Part shown: positions 24,644-38,642 of the stretch, piece by piece | Position numbering within the stretch: position 1 is the first letter of the stretch | Layout: every line of letters starts with the position of its first letter | DNA from: Microbacterium caowuchunii | GTDB taxonomy: Bacteria > Actinomycetota > Actinomycetes > Actinomycetales > Microbacteriaceae | Length of the DNA stretch: 64,000 nt | Reading direction: 5' to 3' | Assembly (NCBI RefSeq): GCF_008727755.1 | Contig: NZ_CP044231.1 | Coordinates: 2,046,001 to 2,110,000 of the forward strand | Position numbers and translations under genes: made by a program | The notes under the pieces: generated by a model | The model's input: only the letters and a program-made list of their open reading frames with translations | What the model was told of the DNA's origin: nothing | The model's database searches: none

Positions 24644-24670
24644 GATGCTCGCGTCCACTGTGTAGTTCTC
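24644..24670 (-). other. 23S processing stem, 5' arm
   Basis: Transcribed as GAGAACUACACAGUGGACGC and so on; pairs with 21392-21419 on the far side of 23S. Confidence 0.75.
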
Positions 24671-24780
24671 AAAGTACGGGCGGTACCCTCCCCGCATGCC
24701 AACCCGAAGGCGACACCAGAAAGGGCCCAGAGGTTCGTCAACGCTCAACTTCCGTCAAGCGCATCCGGTCCCTCAGGACC

Positions 24781-24884
24781 CAACAGCGTGCATGCCCCAG
24801 GCAACTCCCCCAGACCCGTTCCGACCATGACCGAAGCCACGATGTACTGAGTTCCAGGATCATCCCCTGAAGCCTTGTCAAATG
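24781..24884 (-). other. 16S processing stem, 3' arm (two blocks)
   Basis: Block 24874-24884 (CTTGTCAAATG on +) and block 24781-24792 (CAACAGCGTGCA on +) are exact complements of the continuous leader arm at 26649-26671. An 81-nt insertion separates the blocks on this side. Confidence 0.75.
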
Positions 24885-24958
24885 TTCCACCCATGAGCTA
24901 CCAGTCGAGAACGTGTGTCTCGAATCTGGCGCCTGGAAGACCGAAGTCTCCAGATGCT

Positions 24959-26484
<1,526 letters not shown>

Positions 26485-26736
26485 AAAGAAAAATACTGAA
26501 CCAACCGGAATAAGGTCGGGACAGCGAGTTTGAACTGACCAAAATGGATGTCATTACTGACTTATCCGTCGCCAACACCCCGAAGGATGCTGGACTTTTG
26601 ATCCAAAGGAATCTCTTACCCGGCCGAAGCCGAGTCGAGGTTATTTGGCATTTGACAAGTGCACGCTGTTGAGTTCTCAAGGATCGGATGCTCCCGCTAC
26701 TCAGCCTCTCAGCCTTGCCCGCGGGGCAACTTCACT
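26485..26736 (-). other. rRNA operon leader
   Basis: No gene. It carries the 16S processing arm (26649-26671), a TTGAGAACTC leader motif (26671-26680) typical of actinobacterial rrn leaders and possibly an antitermination element, and a TTGCCC/GGGCAA hairpin just after the start of transcription. Confidence 0.8.
26649..26671 (-). other. 16S processing stem, 5' arm
   Basis: CAACAGCGTGCACTTGTCAA continuing to ATG on the minus strand; all 23 bases pair with the two blocks in the spacer at 24781-24884. Confidence 0.75.
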
Positions 26737-26764
26737 ATCTTATCCGTCTCGCTCGTTGTGTCAA
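26737..26764 (-). promoter_or_regulatory. rRNA promoter, proximal
   Basis: -35 TTGACA (26759-26764), 16-bp spacer, -10 TAAGAT (26737-26742) on the minus strand. The -10 and the start region share GGATAAGATAGT and GTTGCCC with the tRNA-Pro promoter. Confidence 0.8.
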
Positions 26765-26830
26765 ACCGGCGCGTCGTTCCCGAGAAAGGAACAGTGGGAC
26801 ACGGTCGGACTCCGAGGATCCGGGTTCCCC

Positions 26831-26859
26831 ATCCTACACGCCGAAGCGGAGACTCTCAA
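26831..26859 (-). promoter_or_regulatory. rRNA promoter, distal
   Basis: -35 TTGAGA (26854-26859), 17-bp spacer, -10 TAGGAT (26831-26836), about 95 bp upstream of the proximal promoter. The -35 lies in a small GACTCTC/GAGAGTC inverted repeat. Confidence 0.55.
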
Positions 26860-27048
26860 GGAGAGTCGGTCGAGGTTGGGGAGTCGTTCACCGCTTGAGG
26901 GGGCGGGCCTTTCGGCTCTCGCTCTTCCCTGTGGGGCGAACAAGTAAGAATTTACGCGGATCCCCGGGACCCGGCAAATCAGCACGGCGCCCCGGGCGTG
27001 TCGCGCGTCTTTCCGCGCCTCTCCCCCGGCCGGGTGCGCAGGGGCGAC
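26860..27048. other. Intergenic region upstream of the rRNA promoters
   Basis: No gene or clear signal seen. It separates the end of the DUF4184 gene from the rRNA promoters; GC-rich, with a CCGGG-rich tract near 26960-27000. Confidence 0.6.
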
Positions 27049-27840
27049 TCACGATCGGGCGGACCGGAGTGCGGAGCGCCGGGACTGCACGGCGACGCTG
27101 AGCGCGAGGGTGAGCGCGGCCCACAGTGCGCACGCGGGCGGCAGCACCCGGTAGCCGAGGTGAGCCGGAGTGAACTCCGCGGTCAGCGGGCCCCACAGCG
27201 ACAGGCCGATCAGCCACGCCGCGGCGAGGATCACGGGAAGGGACGCCCACCACGCCCAGCGGACGGCCGCGGGCATGACGTGGTCCACGGGATGCGGTGT
27301 GCGGCGCCGCATCCACAGCACGGCGTAGACGCCGAGGACACCCAGCCCCACCACACTCGAGCCGTGCTGGAGCCAGGTGTAGCCGGCGAGCGGCCCCCAC
27401 TTCTCGTCCAGTGCGGGGAACAGGGCGGAGCCGAAGCGCCCCTCGTGCGTGAAGGCGTCCCAGAGGATGTGCGTCACGACGCCGATCAGCAGCGACACGA
27501 CGAGCCACAGCACCCGCGCACCCTGGCGGGGGAACGTCTCGCGCCAGGCGGCCGCCGGCCCGCGGTCCCACTGCTCCGGGAGCCGCTCCCCCACCGGACC
27601 CGGCGAGAGTTCCCGGACGGCGGGGCGGAGCACGCAGCGCCACACCAGGAGCAGCACCAGCGCGAGCAGTACCGTCGCCGCGAGCGCGCGGGGATCGTGG
27701 GTGCCGCTGTAGGTGATCGGCGTGCCCCGCACGAACAGCGGAAGATCCGGCGTCATCGCCCCGACCGCGACGGCCGCCGGCACGAGCCGCGTCCGGACGA
27801 ACGGCAGCGCCACGACGGCGTGGCTGGGCGTGAAGGGCAT
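27049..27840 (-). CDS. DUF4184 family membrane protein
   Basis: A 263-residue polytopic membrane protein. It opens with MPFTPSHAVVALPF, the typical start of DUF4184 (related to membrane-bound metal-dependent hydrolase-like proteins), and has VGAMTPDLPLF and GVVTHILWDAFTHEG with conserved Asp and His residues. About six hydrophobic segments follow. Function unknown. It lies 10 nt after tyrS and is probably transcribed with it. Confidence 0.8.
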   Translation of the reverse strand: MPFTPSHAVVALPFVRTRLVPAAVAVGAMTPDLPLFVRGTPITYSGTHDPRALAATVLLALVLLLVWRCVLRPAVRELSPGPVGERLPEQWDRGPAAAWRETFPRQGARVLWLVVSLLIGVVTHILWDAFTHEGRFGSALFPALDEKWGPLAGYTWLQHGSSVVGLGVLGVYAVLWMRRRTPHPVDHVMPAAVRWAWWASLPVILAAAWLIGLSLWGPLTAEFTPAHLGYRVLPPACALWAALTLALSVAVQSRRSALRSARS

Positions 27841-27850
27841 CCGGCCGCGC

Positions 27851-29155
27851 TCAGCCTCGGACGACGAGCCCGGCCAGGGTCTTCTTGCCGCGCCGGAGGA
27901 CGGACAGTCCGCCGGGCAGCGTCCCGGTGATGGTCGTGCTCTCACTCTCCACGCGCTGACCGTCCAGGGACACGCCGCCCTGCGCGATCGCGCGCCGCGC
28001 CTCGCTGAGGCTGGCGACCAGACCCGTCGCCACGAGCGCCTGTCCGACGGGGGTGCCCGCGTCGACCTCGGCGTGCGGCAGCTCCTCGATCGCCTGGCGC
28101 AGGATGGTCGCATCGAGGGTGGTGAGATCCCCCTGCCCGAAGAGCGCCTCGGACGCCGCGATGACGGCTCCGGTCGCCTCGGGCCCGTGCACGAGAGCGG
28201 TCACCTCGAGGGCGAGCCGTTTCTGTGCCGCACGCCGGAAGGGCTCGCTCTCCACGAGAGCCGCGTACTCCTCGATCTCGGCGCGGGTGAGGAAGGTGAA
28301 GACCTTGAGGCGATCCACGACGTCGGCGTCGTCCGTGTTCAGCCAGAACTGGTACATCCGGTAGGGACTGCACATCTCGGCATCCAGCCAGATGGCGTTG
28401 CCCTCGCTCTTGCCGAACTTGGTGCCGTCGCTGTTCGTGATCAGCGGCGTGCCGATCGCGTGCACGGAGCGACCCTCGACCCGGTGGATGAGGTCGGTAC
28501 CGCTGGTGAGGTTCCCCCACTGGTCGGATCCGCCGGTCTGCAGGACGCAGTCGTACTGGCGGAAGAGCTCGAGGTAGTCCATTCCCTGCAGGATCTGGTA
28601 GCTGAACTCGGTGTAGCTGATCCCGGCGTCGGAGTTCAGCCGCGCGCTCACGGCATCCTTCTTCAGCATGGTCCCGACCCGGTAGTGCTTGCCGATCTCG
28701 CGGAGGAAGTCGATCGCCGACAGCGGCGCGGTCCAGTCGAGGTTGTTCACCATCCGAGCGGCGTTCTCGCCCTCGAAGCTGAGGTAGCGCTCGATCTGCG
28801 CGCGCAGCCGGGAGACCCATTCGGTGACGGTCTCGCGCGTGTTCAGCGTGCGCTCGGCCGTCGGACGCGGGTCGCCGATCAGCCCGGTCGAGCCGCCCAC
28901 GAGGCCGAGGGGCTTGTGCCCGGCCAGTTGCAGGCGCCGCAGGACCAGCAGCTGCACGAGGTTGCCGAGGTGCAGGCTCGGAGCCGTGGGGTCGAAGCCG
29001 CAGTAATACGTGATCGGGTCCCCGGCCAGCAGGGCGCGCAGCGCCTCGGGATCGGTGGACACATGCACGAGTCCGCGCCAGACCAACTCGTCCCAGACGT
29101 TCTCGAACGTCGGGTCGTTGGCGGGCGCAGTCGAGCTCACGGGCGGAGTAGACAC
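27851..29155 (-). CDS. tyrS: Tyrosyl-tRNA synthetase
   Basis: A 434-residue class Ic aminoacyl-tRNA synthetase. The HIGH signature appears as HLGN (near residue 62), KMSKS as KFGKS, and there is a C-terminal S4 domain (SLSEARRAIAQGGVSLDGQRV). The start is GTG at 29155; TAGGCT ends 7 nt before it and no Shine-Dalgarno sequence is seen. Confidence 0.97.
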   Translation of the reverse strand: MSTPPVSSTAPANDPTFENVWDELVWRGLVHVSTDPEALRALLAGDPITYYCGFDPTAPSLHLGNLVQLLVLRRLQLAGHKPLGLVGGSTGLIGDPRPTAERTLNTRETVTEWVSRLRAQIERYLSFEGENAARMVNNLDWTAPLSAIDFLREIGKHYRVGTMLKKDAVSARLNSDAGISYTEFSYQILQGMDYLELFRQYDCVLQTGGSDQWGNLTSGTDLIHRVEGRSVHAIGTPLITNSDGTKFGKSEGNAIWLDAEMCSPYRMYQFWLNTDDADVVDRLKVFTFLTRAEIEEYAALVESEPFRRAAQKRLALEVTALVHGPEATGAVIAASEALFGQGDLTTLDATILRQAIEELPHAEVDAGTPVGQALVATGLVASLSEARRAIAQGGVSLDGQRVESESTTITGTLPGGLSVLRRGKKTLAGLVVRG

Positions 29156-29162
29156 GCGCTTC

Positions 29163-29168
29163 AGCCTA
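29163..29168 (-). promoter_or_regulatory. -10 hexamer TAGGCT of tyrS
   Basis: Ends 7 nt before the tyrS GTG. Confidence 0.5.
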
Positions 29169-29243
29169 GCAAGCCGTGCGGTCGCCGCCCGGTCCCGTCA
29201 CCGGCCACGGGGCGCGTCGGACGGTCATGCGAGACTGAGCCGC

Positions 29244-29852
29244 ATGCAGCTCACGGACGCGCAGCCGCTCATCGTTGCCATCCTGTCCATCGTGGTGTTC
29301 CTGGCGTTGTGCGCCGCCCTGGTGCTGGTCACCGTCGCGGCCCGGCGTCCCAGCAACATCCCCCTCGCCACGGCGGCCGGACTCGTCGTCCTGAGCCTCG
29401 TGGTCGTCGCGATCGTCCCGTGGAACGTCCCCCTCCTCGGCGGGGTGCTGATCGCCCTGCTGGCCACGGCGCTCGCGATCATCGGCGGTGACCCGATCAC
29501 GCGCCGGATCCTCGACATCGCCACCCACGGCGAGGTCCGCGACGGCACCCGGGGCGGCATCCTCGTCCTCGACTCGCGCAGCGACGACGACGACGACAGC
29601 GACGACAGCGACCGGGTGCACGAGGTCCTCCGCGGCGGGATCACGATCGGTTACCTCGAACGCATCGCCGTGGTGGCCGCCCTGATCGCCGGCTATCCGG
29701 AGGCCATCGCGGTCGTGGTCGCCGTGAAGGGCATCGGCCGGTTCTCCGAGCTCGCGAATTCCGCAGCCCGGGAGCGCTTCATCGTGGGGACCCTGGCCAG
29801 CCTGCTGTGGGCGGGCATCATCGGCGCACTCGTCCGGCTCGCGATCTGGTGA
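29244..29852 (+). CDS. Membrane protein with a DUF3307-like C-terminal region
   Basis: A 202-residue protein with three hydrophobic N-terminal segments, a cytoplasmic acidic loop (RSDDDDDSDDSD near residue 115) and a C-terminal pair of hydrophobic segments. The C-terminal stretch IGYLERIAVVAALIAGYPEA, then AVKGIGRFSEL and FIVGTLASLLW, resembles the C-terminal half of DUF3307 proteins (IGxLER...AKSxxRFxE...GTLxS) by my recall of that family. It converges with satD, leaving 3 nt between stop codons. DUF3307 genes often accompany satD, which supports a shared role; function unknown. Confidence 0.7.
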   Translation: MQLTDAQPLIVAILSIVVFLALCAALVLVTVAARRPSNIPLATAAGLVVLSLVVVAIVPWNVPLLGGVLIALLATALAIIGGDPITRRILDIATHGEVRDGTRGGILVLDSRSDDDDDSDDSDRVHEVLRGGITIGYLERIAVVAALIAGYPEAIAVVVAVKGIGRFSELANSAARERFIVGTLASLLWAGIIGALVRLAIW

Positions 29853-29855
29853 GGC

Positions 29856-30497
29856 TCACCCTCCCCTGAGCACCCGGTACCCCTCCACAACGGCAGTGGC
29901 CCCGGATGACGCGAGCAATTGCGACACCGCGGACTGGCTGATCCCCTCCGCCGCGGCGAGTGCGGACTGGGTGCGGCCGGCACACCGCCCGTAGGCGAGC
30001 CGGCGCGCTCGTCCGGTCATCGCGGTCACCAGGTGGTCGCGCACGAGGAGCCCGGCATTCGCGATGTGCGCGGCTCGCCGCTCGTCCTCGGATCCGTCGT
30101 CGGCGACGCACACCCAGGTCCGCGCCCCCGTCACCGTGCGGTCCTGGACGGCGTGGATCGTCTCGATCGCCGTCCGCGCCGCCCACCATCCTGGCCCCTC
30201 CGGGATGCCGTCGGTGACGGCGGACGGGATGGTGCCCGTCTCCCCGATCCCGAGCCCGAATCTGCAGTCGACCCCGTCCGGGAATGCGAGCCTCAGCAGC
30301 AGGACGGCCGCCATCGCCCCCTCCAGCGTGTCGTACACGCCCTGGAACTCGTCCCCGACGGTCGGCCGCAGGGGACGGACGGCCGTCGGGCCCTCCTCGT
30401 CCACTCGGGCGATCGCGGACTCGATGTCGCGCTGCGCCGCGGCCCGATCGGCCAGCAGCCGGGACCCGACGATGTCGGCGGTCACGCACACGGTCAT
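29856..30497 (-). CDS. SatD family protein with C-terminal helix-turn-helix
   Basis: A 213-residue SatD-family protein. The N-terminal part (TADIVGSRLL, then TVGDEFQGVY and FGLGIGETGTI) resembles the layout of class III nucleotide cyclase-like folds. The C-terminal 40 residues (AGRTQSALAAAEGISQSAVS, then QLLASSG) look like a helix-turn-helix. The ATG at 30497 is preceded by an AT-rich inverted repeat, so it may regulate itself. Function not established in the family as far as I know. Confidence 0.75.
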   Translation of the reverse strand: MTVCVTADIVGSRLLADRAAAQRDIESAIARVDEEGPTAVRPLRPTVGDEFQGVYDTLEGAMAAVLLLRLAFPDGVDCRFGLGIGETGTIPSAVTDGIPEGPGWWAARTAIETIHAVQDRTVTGARTWVCVADDGSEDERRAAHIANAGLLVRDHLVTAMTGRARRLAYGRCAGRTQSALAAAEGISQSAVSQLLASSGATAVVEGYRVLRGG

Positions 30498-30500
30498 CGG

Positions 30501-30545
30501 ATAAGCATAAGTCTTATATCCAGAAAAGATAAGACCTGAGCTTAT
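30501..30545. promoter_or_regulatory. AT-rich inverted repeat upstream of satD (operator candidate)
   Basis: Two 17-bp arms (30501-30517 and 30529-30545) match at 14 positions as an inverted repeat across an 11-bp spacer. The inner ATAAG-T-CTTAT (30507-30517) is itself a perfect palindrome. The ATAAG/CTTAT pentamer occurs five times. The segment is far more AT-rich than its surroundings and holds a TATAAG that could be the -10. Confidence 0.6.
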
Positions 30546-30565
30546 GTGACCGGGGTGCAATCCCC

Positions 30566-33134
<2,569 letters not shown>

Positions 33135-33141
33135 CGCACGG

Positions 33142-35317
<2,176 letters not shown>

Positions 35318-35318
<1 letters not shown>

Positions 35319-36220
35319 CACAGCACCACCTCTGTTCCGATCCCCTTCTCCGTGAACAGCTCCACGAGCACCGAGTGCGGCACACGGCCGTCGATGATCG
35401 CCGCTGTCCCGACCCCGCCGGACACCGCGTCCAGGCAGGCCTGCATCTTCGGGATCATGCCCGACTCGAGCCGAGGGAGCATCTCGCGCAGCTCCACCGA
35501 GTCCAGGTGCGAGACGAGCGAGTCGCGCCGGGGCCAGTCGGCGTAGAGCCCGGCGACATCCGTCAGCACGACGAGCTTGATCGCGCCGAGCGCCACGGCG
35601 AGGGCGGCGGCCGCGGCATCCGCGTTCACGTTCAGGGAGTGCCCGGGGTGGTCGAGGTCCGGGGCGATGGAGGACACCACCGGGATCCGGCCCGCCTCGA
35701 TCTGATCGATGATGGGCTGAGGATCGACCTGCACGACATCCCCCACCCGGCCGAGATCGTGCTCGACGCCCTCGATCACGACGCCGCGGCGGCGTCCGCC
35801 GAACAGACCGGCGTCCTCGCCGGAGAGCCCGGTCGCGACCGGGCCGTGCGCGTTGATCTTGGCCACCAGCTGGGGATTGATCTGGCCGGTGAGCACCATC
35901 CGGACGACCGTGATCGCCTCGGTCGAGGTCACCCGGTAGCCGCCCTTGAACTCGCTCGGGATCGCCAGGCGATCCAGCATGCTGGAGATCTGCGGACCGC
36001 CGCCGTGGACGACCACGGGCTTGACCCCCACGTAGCGCAGGTAGGCGATGTCCGCCGCGAAGGCGTCCTGGAGCTCGTCCGAGACCATCGCGTTCCCGCC
36101 GTACTTGACGACCACGATCTGGTCGCGGAAACGACGCAGCCACGGCAGGGACTCGATGAGGGTCGCCGCCTTCGCGCTCGCCTCGAGGGGATCGGTGTCC
36201 TGCAGATCGATGTCAGTCAT
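35318..36220 (-). CDS. argB: Acetylglutamate kinase
   Basis: A 300-residue amino acid kinase. VVKYGGNAM near residue 38 binds [14 protein letters not shown] binds N-acetylglutamate. The N-terminal helix ([18 protein letters not shown]) is of the arginine-sensitive hexameric type, so feedback inhibition by arginine is likely. ATG overlaps argJ (ATGA). Confidence 0.96.
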
Positions 36221-37374
36221 GAGGAGTAGGCGCTGTTCTCGTGGACGTAGTCGTGGGTGAGGTCGTTCGTGCGGATCGTCGCGGAGGCGTCCCCGACGCG
36301 CAGGTCCACGAGCAGGTCCGTCGCGCGGGGCGTGAGGTCCACGTCCTCGCGCGGCCGGTCCGCTCCGCCCGCCGTGCACACGCGCACGCCGTTCATCCAG
36401 ACGTCGACGTCGTACGGGTCGAACTCCGCCTGGGTGGTGCCGATCGCGGCGAGCACCCGGCCCCAGTTCGGGTCGTTGCCGAAGATGGCCGCCTTGAAGA
36501 GGTTGTTGCGTGCGATGGAGCGGCCCACCTCCACGGCATCGTCCTCGGTGAGGGCGTGCTCCACGCGGATGGTGATGTCGTGGCTCGCCCCCTCCGCGTC
36601 GCCCTGCAGCTGGCGCGCCAGATCGTCGCAGACGTCGATGAGGGCACTGCGGAAGACCACGGCGTCCGGGGCGACACCCGACGCCCCGCTGGCCATCAGG
36701 GTGACCTGGTCGTTGGTGGACATGCAGCCGTCCGAGTCGAGCCGGTCGAAACTGACCCGGGTCGCGGCCCGCAGGTGCGCGTCGGCGGTCGCGGAGTCGA
36801 GCACGGCGTCGGTCGTGATCACCACCAGCATGGTGGCGAGCCCGGGCGCCAGCATCCCCGCGCCCTTGGCCATCGCGCCGATCGTCCAGCCCTCCCCCGC
36901 GACGACGGACGTCTTGGCGACGGAATCGGTCGTCATGATCGCGTGCGCCGCATCCTGGCCGCCCTCCGGGGAAAGTGCGGCGGCACTCGCCTCCACGCCC
37001 TGCAGGACCTTGGCGCGGAAGACCTCGTCCCCCGTGCCGATGAGTCCGGTGGAGCACACCAGGACGTCTCCGGGCGAGACGCCCAGGATCGTCGCCGCCT
37101 TCTCCGCCGTCTGATGGGCGGTCTGGAAGCCGAAGGATCCGGTGAAGCAGTTCGCGCCCCCGGAGTTGAGCACGATCGCCTCGACGACGCCGTCCTTGAT
37201 CGCCTGCTGCGACCAGATGATGGGGTTGGCCTTCGCGCGGTTCGAGGTGAACACGGCGGCACCGACTTTCAACGGGCCGCGGTTGACCACGAGGGCGACA
37301 TCCGGCTTGCCCGTCGATTTCAGCCCGACGGCGACGCCTGCCGCATCGAATCCTGCGGGGGCGGTGACGGTCAC
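36217..37374 (-). CDS. argJ: Glutamate N-acetyltransferase (ornithine acetyltransferase)
   Basis: A 385-residue enzyme that moves the acetyl group from acetylornithine to glutamate, making the pathway cyclic; this fits the absence of argE. The autocleavage and nucleophile Thr lie in [20 protein letters not shown]. The start is GTG at 37374, overlapping the argC stop (GTGA). Confidence 0.95.
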   Translation of the reverse strand: MTVTAPAGFDAAGVAVGLKSTGKPDVALVVNRGPLKVGAAVFTSNRAKANPIIWSQQAIKDGVVEAIVLNSGGANCFTGSFGFQTAHQTAEKAATILGVSPGDVLVCSTGLIGTGDEVFRAKVLQGVEASAAALSPEGGQDAAHAIMTTDSVAKTSVVAGEGWTIGAMAKGAGMLAPGLATMLVVITTDAVLDSATADAHLRAATRVSFDRLDSDGCMSTNDQVTLMASGASGVAPDAVVFRSALIDVCDDLARQLQGDAEGASHDITIRVEHALTEDDAVEVGRSIARNNLFKAAIFGNDPNWGRVLAAIGTTQAEFDPYDVDVWMNGVRVCTAGGADRPREDVDLTPRATDLLVDLRVGDASATIRTNDLTHDYVHENSAYSS

Positions 37375-38417
37375 GGTGCGACTCCGTTCACGGTGAGCGC
37401 GCGATCCTCGGGAAGACCGAGCGCGATGTTCATGGACTGCACGGCGGCGCCGGCGGTCCCCTTGACGAGATTGTCGACGGCGGTGACGACGACGACCCGG
37501 TTCGCGGCGCGGTCGATGGCGAGGCCCATGAGCGCGGTGTTCGCCCCCAGGACGTCCGCCGTGCGGGGGAACTGTCCCTCCGGGAGCAGCTGCACGAAGG
37601 TCTCCCCCGCGTACGCCGTCTCCCATGCCGCGCGGATCTCGCCGTCCGAGACGCCCGGCCGGATCGGGGCGCTGCTCGTGGCCAGGATGCCGCGGGCCAT
37701 CGGCACGATGACCGGGGTGAAGGAGATGCGCACGTCGCCGGTCGCACCGGCGCCGACGAGGGCCTGCCGGATCTCCGGGATGTGGCGATGCGACCCGCCC
37801 ACGGCGTAAGGGTTCGCGCTGCCGATCAGCTCGCTGCCGAGCAGGTGCGGCTTCAGGCTCTTGCCCGCGCCGGACGGGCCGACGGCCAGGACCGTGACGA
37901 TGTCCCCCGGATCGATCACGCCGGCGGCGACGCCGGGCGCGAGGCTCAGGCTCACGGTGGAGGCGTTGCATCCCGGCGCCGCGATCCGCGTCGCACCGAC
38001 GATCTGCTCGCGCTGCTTGCCCGTGCCCACCGGCAGCTCCGGCACGCCGTAGGTCCACGGGTCGTGGAACTCGCCGCCGTAGAAGCCGTCCCACGCGTCC
38101 CGGGACGTCAGGCGGTGGTCGGCGCCCGCGTCGATGACCAGCGGCGTGTCCGCGAGCACATCCGTGTACTGCCCGGACTGACCGTGCGGCAGCGCGAGCA
38201 CGACGATGTCGTGCCCGGCGAGGACCTCGGGGGTCGTCGGCTGCAGTGTGAGGTGCGCGAGCGAACGCAGGTGCGGCTGGTGCGCGATCAGCGGCTGACC
38301 GGCGTTCGAGTTGGCCGTCACGGTCCGGATCTCGATGTCGGGGTGCGCGGCGAGCAGGCGCAGCATCTCGCCGCCCGCGTAGCCGGATGCGCCGGAAACG
38401 GCGACCGTGTAGGTCAT
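37371..38417 (-). CDS. argC: N-acetyl-gamma-glutamyl-phosphate reductase
   Basis: A 348-residue NADPH-dependent reductase. The Rossmann start is [18 protein letters not shown] and the catalytic Cys lies in AAPGCNAST. It is the first gene of argCJBDF; GGTGGAA precedes the ATG. No ARG box could be recognised upstream. Confidence 0.96.
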   Translation of the reverse strand: MTYTVAVSGASGYAGGEMLRLLAAHPDIEIRTVTANSNAGQPLIAHQPHLRSLAHLTLQPTTPEVLAGHDIVVLALPHGQSGQYTDVLADTPLVIDAGADHRLTSRDAWDGFYGGEFHDPWTYGVPELPVGTGKQREQIVGATRIAAPGCNASTVSLSLAPGVAAGVIDPGDIVTVLAVGPSGAGKSLKPHLLGSELIGSANPYAVGGSHRHIPEIRQALVGAGATGDVRISFTPVIVPMARGILATSSAPIRPGVSDGEIRAAWETAYAGETFVQLLPEGQFPRTADVLGANTALMGLAIDRAANRVVVVTAVDNLVKGTAGAAVQSMNIALGLPEDRALTVNGVAP

Positions 38418-38642
38418 GTCTTCCACCTTAAGTCTTGGGGTGCGCGCCAACGTGCGCTCGGAAGGAGTGGGCGACGCCCGCAGACACCGAGTCAGCGCGT
38501 GCGGAGTCGCCTAGATTCGGCGGCCGACCCCGCGTCGGCGCACACCTGCGAGGCCCGGGAGGGCCATCGAGCACGACGCGGCCGAAGACATGCCGGAACG
38601 ATATCCCCCGCGCATCCGCATCCGCAAATCGATCTCCGCGTC
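38418..38642 (-). other. argC leader and intergenic region
   Basis: No established feature. A 26-codon frame (38591 down to 38511) encodes a peptide ending VRRRGVGRRI, with five Arg in the last ten codons; it has only a distant G-run as a possible ribosome site. Short GC stems follow. Confidence 0.4.
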
